From Proteromonas lacertae (lineage: Eukaryota > Sar > Bigyra > Opalinata > Proteromonadidae): DNA of 43,054 nt. The notes under the pieces are model-generated. The model was given only the letters and a program-made list of their open reading frames with translations. It had not been told where the DNA came from and ran no database searches. Below, piece after piece: positions 20,401 to 32,600 of the stretch. Position 1 is the first letter of the stretch; each line of letters opens with the position of its first letter. Both the position numbers and the translations under genes were made by a program. Where the stretch lies: NCBI GenBank assembly GCA_002245135.1, contig NGBS01000056.1, positions 1 to 43,054 on the forward strand, read 5' to 3'.

Positions 20401-23381
20401 GATACTCAAATGGCAGTGATTATAACGAATACAAGTGATCAATATCGTTGTCCAGCTATTGATTTTAGACCACTCGAACAGTATGTAGTTAAAATGCAAG
20501 GATGGAGTAGTCCAACTGAATTTATAGTGAATTGTAGTGAAAATGATTTATTGAATATGAATGTATTATTAACAAGAAGAAATATATTCTCTGATGATCC
20601 TTCAGAAGTTATAACTCCTAGAGAATTTATATTAGGTCAATCACCAGCTGGATTAAAACCACATTCATCTGTATGTCACTTGTATGAAAAATTAGAAATC
20701 AATAGTCAACCAGAAGGTAAGATTACTGAAGAAGAAAGGAATTTATATTACAGTTCAATTCATCGATTAGAGCAAACATTAAAAGGTACTTCAACTATAG
20801 CTTATGTACGTAGTTGGGCTTTAGATGATAATGGAAGAATGTTGCCTTTAGAACCAGAAGTGGTACAACAAATTAGATATAATCATATCTTTGAATTATT
20901 ACATATGGCATTAAGAGTTACATGGGCTAAAGAAGACAAGAACCATTTGAAGATATCCTTAAATCCAACATTCGATTCAAAGACATTTGGTAGAGATATA
21001 TCATCAATTGAAAGAGTATTTGATTTATTATTACATAAATTATGGCTATGGGATGATGCTAATAAAGAAGAAGAAACTTTGAAGGAAAATATTAAGAAAT
21101 CTGCATTTACATTACGTCAAAGTTTGTTCTTAGCTGCTCATGATAACAATATACCAAGTAATGAGATTTATCAATGGATTATTCAATTATATGCTAATCC
21201 AAAAGGTATAATAATAATAATTATATATATTATTTTATAGTTAATAAATATATTAAGATATTATGTAATGAGTTATTAGAGAATAATAAGTTAGGTCCAA
21301 TATTGTTTGTTACTCCTGAATTAGGTAGATGGAGTACAGTTGGTGGATTAGGTATATATATATATATTATCATAATCTTATATTATACTATTCTCTTAAA
21401 ATTTCTCAATAATTATACATAGATGATTTTATCTAATTTTTTATACTCATCTTTTAGTTTATTTTCATATTTTATATTATATTTATTATTATTTATTATC
21501 AATTATCCAAAAATAATAAAAATGACCAAAGAATTGTATAGTGTTAATGAAATTATTATGATATTAAAAATTACACCTAACCTTTTTAATCTATCTATAT
21601 ATATTTCTCATCATCATCATCATCTTCTTCTTCTATCTAAACTCTTATAATAATATGTATTGAATATTTAATAATATATCAATATATAGGTGTAATGGTT
21701 GATGAATTGTCCGAAAGGATTAGCACAATTAGGTTGTGATGTAACAGTCATATCTCCATATTATAATTGGAATAGAAAAGGTGAAACAGGATACTTGGAA
21801 AGAGATGGTATAAAGTTCGACAGTACAATTGAAGCCAGTGTAAGTCATGGTGCAAAGATACCATTAGGTATTCACAAAGGTACAGTCGATGGTGTAAAGT
21901 TAATATTTATGCACAACTTTGAAGCATTCCCAAGACCTTATCCAGGTGGTGATCCTGCTTATCAAATCCACTGTTTAGCTGTAATGGCAAAAGGTGCATT
22001 AGAATATTGTTGCCAATATCAATACTTCCCATCTGTAGTAATAACTAATGATTGGTTTACTGGTTTAACTGCTGGTTATGCAAGAGGAGGTTACTTTGGT
22101 GATCCATCTCCATTTAGAGATACATCATTCTTACATATTGCACATAATTTAGATCCAAGTTATGAAGGTAGAATCTATCCAAGTCCAGCTCAAGGTACTT
22201 TAGAATTTATACATGAAATGCCTTGGAATATATTGAAAGATCCTTATTGGAGTGGTAATGTGTTAAATCCAAGTAGAGCTGCAATATTAATGAGTGATAA
22301 TTGGTGCACAGTAAGTAGAAGTTATAGAGAAGATTTAAAGAGATCTTCACCATTAGCTAATCTATTAAATAGACATCCTAAACCATTTGGTTATCCTAAT
22401 GGTGTTATTATTGCAGAGAGACAAGCTAGATTAATGAAACTCGAACAAACAACTCATGAAGGTGCAAAAGCATTATTACAACAAAGATACTTTGGTTTTA
22501 AAGAAGGTGATAATTCTATTCCATTATATGCTTTCGTAGGTAGAATTACTGAGCAAAAGGGAGTTCATTTAATTGCCAATGCTGCAGAACAATTGATAGG
22601 TGAAAATGGTGGAAGAATATTATTCTTAGTAGGAGGAATGGCAACTGAAACTGATCCATATGCTCACGATGTTGCTAATAGTTTGAGATATTTACATAAC
22701 AAATATCCTAATAACTTTTGGGCTGATCCTGGAATGTTTTTCACTGATGGTCCATTGGTTAATTTAGGTGCTGATTTTGGCTTAATGCCAAGCTTGTTCG
22801 AACCTGGTGGTATTGTTCAACATGAATTCTTTGTAGCAGGAACTCCAGTTATTGCATTTAAAACAGGTGGTTTGAAAGATACTGTTCATGAATATGTTAA
22901 AGAGACAGGTACTGGTAATGGATTTACCTTTGAAAGTCACACCCATAGTGATTACGTAAATGCTGTTCATCGATCATTAGGAATATTCTATGAGAAGGAG
23001 CATTATAATAACTTGAGAATGTTAGCTGCAGCTGCATGTATTGATTTGAGTGATGTATCTTGGGCTTGGTATACTGAGTTCAACAGAATTAGAAGATGTA
23101 TATTAGGAATGACACCTGTTATATTGAGATATAATTACAGTGGAAAAGAAGATCCTAAATGTGTGGAGATTACAGGATCATTTTCTGATTGGAAAGAAAG
23201 CTTTAAGATGGAGAAAAGTAAAATACCTGGAAATTTCGAATTACAGGTATATTTGAAACCAGGAGTTTATCAATATAAATATAAGGTAGATAATGAGTGG
23301 AAAATCTCAAGAGGTTATCCAGTTGGCAAGGATCCAAAGACAGGACAATTAAATAATGTTGTTACAGTTGAAGATTATTAA
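17467..23381 (+). CDS. Multidomain glycogen/starch synthase: GH13-like region, glycogen-binding modules, GT5
   Basis: About 1,830 residues. It starts at 17467 (MKLNCDPDIVWKEVSKRAVEE). Order: N-terminal helical region; GH13-like barrel (about 18.4-19.6 kb; GINGCHIREA and ALLYGRGAWTAVDLLFTLPG) with catalytic acids not recognisable; CBM48/AMPK-type module (GSFNGWSIESHQM, about 19.75-19.93 kb); GT5 glucosyltransferase (PELGRWSTVGGLG, TNDWFTGL, VGRITEQKGVHL, SLFEPGGIVQHEF, FKTGGLKDTV; 21.3-23.1 kb); and a second CBM48-type module at the end. GT5 enzymes add glucose from ADP- or UDP-glucose to alpha-1,4-glucan. The usual Lys of the KxGGL loop is replaced (STVGGL). Introns: 17762-17799, 21206-21240 and an unusually long one, 21352-21689. 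The frame slips near 17575 and near 21710 (TCCG where TCG is expected), either consensus errors or real breaks. Confidence 0.82.
21352..21689 (+). other. Outlier 338-nt intron in the glycogen synthase gene
   Basis: GTATAT...ATATAG splicing joins GGTGGATTA-G to GT-GTAATGG and restores the GGLGVMVDEL loop exactly. All other introns in the window are 27-57 nt. The interior is extremely AT-rich with a CATCAT/CTTCTT tract near 21610-21640. It could contain a small RNA or an older insertion; nothing specific is recognised. Confidence 0.65.
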
Positions 23382-23593
23382 AATAATTCTATTATTTCTT
23401 TAATACTATATTATTCGATTCTTTAGTTCTTTTGGGTTTTAGAGTGGAAATTTTTCATTATGAAATTAGTTTGAAAGTTTAGATAAGAATTCCATATGTT
23501 ATTGCTCAAAACATTTATTTATTTACATCATATTTTCAAGGTATGATGGTTATACATCTAAAAAAATAGAAACACAATTAATGAATGTTTGTC

Positions 23594-23602
23594 AAAAGCT
23601 TG
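23594..23602. promoter_or_regulatory. AAAAGCTTG motif, candidate regulatory element
   Basis: It lies 42 bp before the start of the surface-protein gene, in the context TTTGTCAAAAGCTTGAT. Other non-coding copies: 964-972, 6071-6079, 16520-16528 and 35570-35578, with a related inverted form near 9935-9956. Role unknown; the placement near gene ends suggests a promoter or 3'-end signal. Confidence 0.35.
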
Positions 23603-23643
23603 ATTTAAACTTTTTTTTTGCATTTTAAAAACACACTTTTTTT

Positions 23644-26600
23644 ATGCGTTTGACAAGTTTATTGAGTATGTAGCCCTATTTTTATTATATAGTTTTGCTT
23701 GTTACGACTGTATCTGCACTTGAATGTTCATACGGAGTGGATAAAGTAAAAATTGGTTTATCTCAACCTTTTTTTCTTTTACCACCATTATGTGATTACA
23801 TTGATCCTCAATTTGTTTGTAATAGTGCTTTACCAGAAGGAATACAGTTTAATTCTACTTATGGAGGTTTTAATGGAGTTACCAATCAGAATGGCACAAC
23901 ATGGGAAGTGACTGTTGATGCATCATACTCAGGTCAGACTACTGCAATAAAGTTAACTTTTGAAGTAGGACAATTTGAAGATAATCAACCTGGTGTTACT
24001 GTGTTATATGCAGAAAGTCCAAGTAACAAAGAAATGGACCCATTATTCTTTGATAAAGTTTATTCAGGCCAACTATCATATGTTGCTTATCAATCAAATC
24101 AACTCAATATGAAGTGCTCAGACAGTGAGTATAAATCATGTCCATCTGCACTCGATATGGATATTACGAATATGTGGAACTATTGGTATTCATCTTTCAA
24201 ATCTCAAAATGACCAAGGATGGACATTCACAATGGATGTAGAAGATGAATATAACTTCTATATAGATAATGAACAATGTGTACTTGCAGAAAATACTGTT
24301 ACAAAAGTATTGTCAGAAGGTATTCATAATATCCAATTAAAAGCTATTAATTATGAATCAACTGCTAAATCATATGTTACTTATCAAAATACTGAAACAT
24401 CAGGTGAAACAGCAACTGAACCAGCTGTTGTTAGTTCTGAATACTTCAGTTCTTTGCCACCTGTTAATCAATATTTGAATTGGAGAACTTCTGATTTGAT
24501 ATTAGTAAAGAATCATTATCAAACTTTAACTGCTTATTATACTGGTTATTTAAGTTGGACAACTGAAACGAGTTTACCTGAAGGAATGTCAATTAAACAG
24601 TATGGTAGAATAGCTGGAACTCCAACAAAATTATCAGAAAATAAACCTTACAAAATCATTGGAAAATCATATGATAATACTTATTATAATACAACAATCT
24701 ATATGAAAGTATTAGATGACAAAAAAGAGAACATGATTCAAGGCTTAGATGGTTTATATTATGCATCTGCTGAAAGAGGTTGTGAATATAGAGAAATTGA
24801 TAGAACAATAGATTTCTTGAAATTTAGAAGAATTGATAAGAATGTGAATCATTTGAATGATGAACTTCAACAGTGGGATGGTTTAACAAGTACATTTGTC
24901 TCATCATTTACTGTTGATTGGACTGGTTTATTGAATGTTGAATATCCAGGTGATTATGTTTTCTTTATAACTGCAAATGGTGGTGTTAGATTTGAAATTG
25001 ATGGTCATTTAGTTGTTTCAAGTACTGAATGTTCAAAATCTACAAGTCAAGGTAAATATTCATTGAAATCTGGATTAGCTAATATTAAGTTATACTATTG
25101 GAAACCTGCTGGTGATTTGACTAAATTATTGAAATTAGAATGGTATCATTTATCATTAGGTAGACAAACAATTCCAGATTCAGCATTCTATCATATACCA
25201 AGATATCCAATATCTTATGATTATGAAACTTCTACTTATATCAAAGGAACACCAATTACTCAAAATTGTCCAACATTTGTTACTATTAATAAAAATGATT
25301 ATACTAATTATAAAATCACACCAAATTTACCATCTGGATTGAAAATGGATAGTAACACTCTTTGTATCAGTGGAACTATTGATGAAGAGAGAGAATCACT
25401 GAAAGATACATATTTTACATTGACTGCTGAACCAACTGTTGCTAGTGAGTTATCTCATCAACTTAGTACAAGATTTACATTATCATATGAAAGTTATTTA
25501 CCTCCTATTAGTATTACTTATCAACCAATCAATGGAAAGGTAGGTGAAGCTGTTTCATCCAAACCAATTATTGTTGGTGGTGGTTATTTAGTAGAAACAA
25601 GAAATGATTTACCAAGTGGTCTTAATTTGAATTCACAAACAGGTGAAATTTATGGATATCCATCTGAACCAGTTACTAATATGGTGGTTGAAATAATTGT
25701 TCGTAATGCAGCTGGTCAAATATCAGGATTTGTTACAATAACTATTGCTGATTGCGCAGCTGGAGAATATTTCTTTAGATTGAAGTACATTACTGGTTCT
25801 GGTAAAGGTTTAACTGTATCTGCAATGGCAAATGGCTATTCCTATTATATACAAGAAGATCATGAAGCTGATAAATTCTATGCAACTTATCAATGTATTA
25901 CTACTCCAAAAATCACTGTTAAATTCAGTCAAGTATCTGGAAGAGCTGGTACTTATAGTATTTATCAAAAATCAAATTATTTATTGGCATATGGTGAGTA
26001 TAATATTGGTAAACCAACTAATCTGGAGATTGATTTGGAAAATATTTCTGGAAAACCAGAAATTAAATATGATCCAATATCTTATTCATTTGTAGCTGGT
26101 GAATCTGTTTCATTTTACCCACAATTATTAAAATATGCTGTTACAGAGTATAGTTTATTTGAAGAATCGATTTTACCAAGTGGTTTATCTTTCAACAAAT
26201 CCACTGGTATGATATATGGTGAAGTTGATGCACAAACATCAGAAAGTGGATCGTTTAAGATTGTAGCAAAGAATAATGATGTTCAATCAGATGTAGTTAC
26301 AATTTCTTACACTCAATCATCAACATGTGAACAATCCAAAGTAATGGTTACTATTAAAGTGTTAGGAGGTAAAAGTGGACCAAATATGATATTAGTCGCT
26401 TCAGATTCATATGGCAATGTTATAACTAAATTATCAGGTTTAAAAGCTGGAAAAATTACACAGGTTAAGAAATGTTTAGCTGAAGGATCATACAATTTCC
26501 AATATGGTTCGTTAGATGGTTCAGCATGGGATGAATCATCATCAGTTGAATTATATAACAAAGATACGAAAGTAACAACATTACAGTTTATTGGTGGAAG

Positions 26601-29600
26601 TACAACTGCATTGTATAAGTTTTTATTACTTGAGCCAATTCCTACAAATGGACAATGGTCGTATTCATCAACTTATCAAGAAGATTGGAAAACTGCTCCA
26701 ACTGTATCATGGGAAAAAGCTGAAGGTGGAACATTCCCAAGACCAAATGCTACAAACACAATGTATTATAGATATAATATAAATATTGCTGATCCATCAG
26801 CTTATGGAAGATATGAAGTTGAAATAGATACTGATACAGGTTTTGTTTTTTATGTAAATGGAAGAGAACTTGTTAGAGATAGAATGCCAAAAGGTGAAAT
26901 AGCATATGAAACTAAATCTAATGCTGAAAAGAGTTTAAAGACTTTTACTATAATCGGTTTACCATCTGATTTTATTAGTGGAGATAATATAATTGCTGTT
27001 GAATCTCATAAAGGGGAATCTGAAGAATATGAAGAAGTAGATCCATTTACAGTAAGATTATCTCTCTATGATTATTCTTCAAATTGTTTAAATGTAGTTG
27101 GTAAATCAACTGGTAAAAATCCATCTGTTAAAGCTGTTTCTTCATCAAAAAACCCTGATTTAGAATGTGACACATGTGCTCAACGACTATTTGATGTTGA
27201 TGCCACAACGAAAATGTCTTTTAGTGTTTCTCTTGCTTCATATAGTCCATTAGAAATCGTTAGTAAGTTGATTAATAGATATACTGTATTAAACAGTTAT
27301 ATATTTGTCATAGCAGACGGTGATAGTTCAAGACATCCAAAGTCTTGGAAGCTTTATGCTACAACATATTTTGATAATGATAATACAAAATGGGAGTTGG
27401 TAGATGACAAATCATATATAAATTTACCTACAGAAAAATATACAAAGGTAACATTCACTGTTAATAATCCAACTACCAAATTATATAATGGATTTAAAAT
27501 CGCATTTACAGCACTTAGATATTCATGGTCAAATTACATTGAATTAGCCGATTATTATCCATCAATGTGTGGAGGTAATATGTGTTTAGCTACATATCCT
27601 TATCCTGCTACACCAGCTGGTTCAACTGCAAAAGTACCTTGTGTTGAAGGTTCTTCAAGCTATCGTACAAGATCATGTAAATCAGATGGAACATGGGATA
27701 ATGAAAATGTTAAGGAATGTACTGGAATTGATAGTTCCTTCTCATATCCAGATGTAGAAACATTAATGGTTTATGATTTAATAGATCCAATAAAACCAGT
27801 AATAAATGGATTAGTAGTGAATATAAGAGTAAGTGGATCTACACCATTACCTTCATCATTAACAGTTGATCCAGTTAGTGGTGAAATAAGTGGTATACCA
27901 AGAGAGACAATAACACCTGGTAAAAATTATTCAATAATTGCAGATACTCCAAGTGGTGAAATTACAGCCAATTTATTCTTAGAGATTAAAACTGCAAGTT
28001 GTGGAGATTCAGGAATATATCCAAATGAATTTCAAACCGTTAGATGTGAAATAGATCAAAGTGGTTATAGAACAAGAGAATGTTTACCAACATCACCACC
28101 TACATGGAGTAGTTGGGATGAAAGTGGTTGTACTAAAGGAAAAGCACCAAGATGCAATCTTACTATTACAGATTATATATTTACATTTAGACAAGCAATT
28201 ATTCCAATCAAACCAGATTGTGAAAATCAGTATAAAACAATTACTTTTGATAAGAATTTACCAACTGGTCTAACTGTTAATGAAAATGGAGAAATAGTAG
28301 GTACACCATTATCACCTATGAGAAAGTCACAGTATATAATGAAGATTATTACAGAAGATGGAGGTTATGATGAAATTACATTTTTCATTAGTGTATATGG
28401 TGTTTTGAAGAGTTGTAAATTGCCATATACAACAATTAATATACCACTAGATTCTTCAATAAAATTTGCTGAAGTTGTATGTGATGAATTAGTTGATGAA
28501 TATATTGCTGAAAACCTACCAAAAGGTTTTACAATTGATCCCAAAACATCCATAATAAGTGGTAAAGCAAGTGAAACAGGTGAATTTAACGCTAATATTA
28601 CTGCAGTTAATGTTTTAGGTTCTTATTCATTCACAGTTATTATTACAGCTGCTGATCTTGAAGATAATATATTATTGGTTGGAAGTCCAGATAAAACGGT
28701 TTATTCTTATGAAATGAATTCGTATGTAGATAAAGTAGTAAATGGTAACATGGAATTTGATTCAGCAGTAATGACAGAGAAATTTAGTGATTTTCATTCT
28801 GGTATTCCAGTAAATATTAATGGTATTATAAGAAATGAATATTTCTTATATGTTTTTTATGGTAATATAAGAATTGAAGAAGGCGGAACATATAAATTTG
28901 ACATTAAGGCAAATTATGATAAAGGTTTTTATATTGATGATATGTATAGTAACAGATGCGGTTATTCCACATGTGAAGTATCTGTTGATTTTGAAGCAGG
29001 AAGTGTTCATAAATTAGCATTCGGCTTTTATGATTCATTTACTAAACCAACATCTACAGTCTATACTGAATATAAATGGAAATGTCCGAAAATGATTGAT
29101 TATGAATTTATTCCTAATGAGATTTTCTTTAATACTGCATTATTTTTAAAGGAATTCTACTATCCTTCAAATGACTATATTTTTAATGTAAATCAGGATA
29201 TTGGTACAGTAAGTCCGATTATTGTAGGTTCATATACCAATATTACAGGACCAAAGAATTTACCAGCAGGATTATCATTAATAAATGGTGTATTACAAGG
29301 AATACCAACAGCTACAGTAAAAAGAACTGGTTATACAATCATATGTAATAGTAAAACATCTGTTATTGAAGTAAAGATTTTTATTACAGTTACTGATATT
29401 ACAATTGAAAATATGAATCATGGATTAGTAGGAAAATATTATACTTCTTCAGCTAGTATCCCTTGTAAGTATGAATCTGATCCAGATGAGGATAAATCAA
29501 ATACTTTATCTTATGAAAGAATTATCCCAACTTATTATCATGCACCATCAGCTGATGTTTGGGAAGGATTAAGTTCTGCATTTACATCTCAATATATAGC

Positions 29601-32600
29601 AAAGTGGGAAGGTTATTTGGATGTTACTGAAAGTGGAACATATGATTTTATCTTAGCAGCTGAAGATGGAGTAAGATTAATAATTGGAGATACAGTTATG
29701 ACAACTAAATCTTGTGGCTCAACCACTGTATCAAAGGAAGCTAGTTTAACTGAAGGTTTAACTCCAATCAAAGTCATTTACTGGAAAACAACAAACAGTG
29801 TTGTAAAAGCTGTTAGTATAAAATGGTCAAAATCAGCTAACAACCAAATTCCACTTCAAGAAATACCTGAAGCATCTTTATATTATAAACCAGCATCATC
29901 ATTGACTTACAATTATCCAATAGCAGTTTATCTTGTTGGTAGAGAAATACCAAAGAATGTTCCAATATTCTATACAATAGATCCAAATGATTTTAAATCA
30001 TTTTCTTGTAATCCTCCATTACCAAATGGTTTATTCTTAGATGCTACAAATGGTGAAATTACTGGTAAACCACTTCAAGTAGCTAAACTAGATACTTATA
30101 CAATTACAGTTGTAGGTAAAGATTATGATGAACAAACATTTACTATAAAAATTGCAGTAGATCCATATTCTCCACCACATAATTTAAAATACCAAGAAAT
30201 AAATGTATTGTTAAATGAAGAAGTAAATGTTAAACCAACAGTTGAGAATGGTGAAGATTTGACTTTCTATACAAATGATGTATTACCTCTAGGGTTGATA
30301 TTAGACAAAACTACAGGTGTTATTAGTGGTAATCCATCTTCTCCATATGATAATAGTATAACTGTTTATTGTTCAAATCCATCAGGTACAATAAATGCCA
30401 TAGTAAAAATAAAAATATCAGGATGTGAATTAACAACGACTTATGTTGAAATAGAATATTCAATAGGTAATAAAGAAATTGGATTTGTATTGATAGACAA
30501 AGATGACAATAGAGTTATAGAACAAACTAGTGGAAGTATTGATGCATATACAAGTAACAAACTAAAGTTTTGTATTGTAGAAGGTAAAATAACATTCATT
30601 TTAAATAGTACTGCAAAATTAGGTGGTTGTTATGCTATCCGTAATAATGGTAATCTTATCAGAAGTGGAGAATATAAAGATGTATTAGATAATATTGAAT
30701 TTGTTTTTGACACTTCAATTACTACACCAAAAATTTTAAAATATGAATCAGTAGATGATATATTCTACAGTAATATAGAATATAAATTCTATCCAGTTTT
30801 AGAAGGAGGTGCTTTACAATTCTTTATAGAAGATGAATATAAATGGCCAATTGGATTTTCATTAGATAAAAATACAGGTGTAATTACAGCAAAGTTAGCT
30901 TCAGGAACAAATAGTTATACATGTGATGTTTATGCAACATCTTCATCTGGTGTTAGGTCAAATACTTATTCTTTAAAAGTAGTAAGAACAGAATGTTTGG
31001 ATTCAATGGTAGGTGGTTATATATCAGCTGTAGAAGATGGAAATAATATGATTGTTGAAATGTTATTAGATGATAAAGTAGCTTTTTCATATTCAGGTTT
31101 ACCTTCAACATATTCTCGTTCATTTACATTTTGTTCATCTGCAAAATTAATAACAATGAAATATGGAAGTATTGATACAAAGAAGTGGAATAGTAACTCT
31201 ACCGTAAGTATTTTGCTTGTGAATAAGAAAACCAATTCATTAAATCATAAAGAAGATGGAGATATTGAAACTTTTACAAAGGAATTATATTCATTTGTAG
31301 ATGGAAAATCAAAATGGCAAGTTACAACCAATGAACCAGCTAGTAGTTGGATTGATGAATATCTAATCCCAACACCTAATGGATGGACTGAATATACATT
31401 TTCATCATTACCTCTTCGTGAAAAGATCACTACTTATTATAGAACCAAATTTACGTTTAATGATGATATAAGAAATATCACTTCATTGAATTTATATGTT
31501 ACATTTGATGCTGGTATAATATTGTATCTTAATGGAGTTGAGTTCTATAGAAGAAATTTACCATTAACTGGTGCTTATAATAACCGTCCAGCAATGAAAT
31601 ATTTTGATCCACCAATCGCAAAATCAATTTCAATTGGTCCACATTTGATAGTTAATGGAGATAATGTCTTATCAGTTGAAGTTCATAAACATGATAATAG
31701 TGAATATGCTGATCCATTAAATATGTTGCTATTACCAGTTTTTAATGAAATTGAGAATTGTCAAGTTAAGACTTTGTCAGCAACTGCTAAACCAACAATG
31801 AGAGCAGAATTGAAAGGTGCATCTCAAGAATATATTAATCCATTAGAAGGTGGTTATGATTTAAATCTTGAAACAAAATTTGTAACTGGTCAATTACCTT
31901 CAACAGTAAATGTTGATGTAAACTTTTATTGGCCTGATGACACAGCAGAATATTTCAATGAATTAGTATATATGAATTCTATAGATAGTCAAAGAGATCC
32001 AACAGATTATGAAATTTATGGTACATATGATGCTGATACTCCTGAATGGCTTTTATTAGGAAGTTATGGTCCAGTAGAAGATATTAGAGATTATACAACT
32101 ATCATAAATATTAATAATATTGACAGATCATATGAAGGATATAGATTCCATGTAAAAGCAGTAAGAGATACATCAACTGGTTGGGGACATTCATTGCAAA
32201 TTAAAGAATTTTTGGCTTTACAGTGTAAACCAGTTTATTGTGAAGAAGAAATGAAAAATGGAATAATGTGGAAGACTACAATTGCTGGTAATAGAGCTTA
32301 TGCTAAATCATGTGATGCTGATCAATATGGATTTAAAGAAAGATTATGCAGTAATAATAATAAAACTGGCGATATTTGAAGAAATAATAGATCATTGTGG
32401 TAAAAAACCAACCAAAATTGAATATCCAGAAATAATATTCTTTATTAATGAAAATTCTAATTTCACTCCAACAGTTGATGGTGGTATTGATAGTTATACT
32501 ATTGATTGTAAATTACCTCATGGTCTTCAATTTGAGACAAGATATGGTATTATAAAAGGAACTCCTGATATTACTGATGAAGTAAAAGATACTAAATGTA

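Noticed and set aside
21423-21650. Open frame inside the long glycogen-synthase intron
   Set aside because: Low-complexity Leu/Ile/His composition with an S/H-rich end from CATCAT/CTTCTT repeats; no family pattern.
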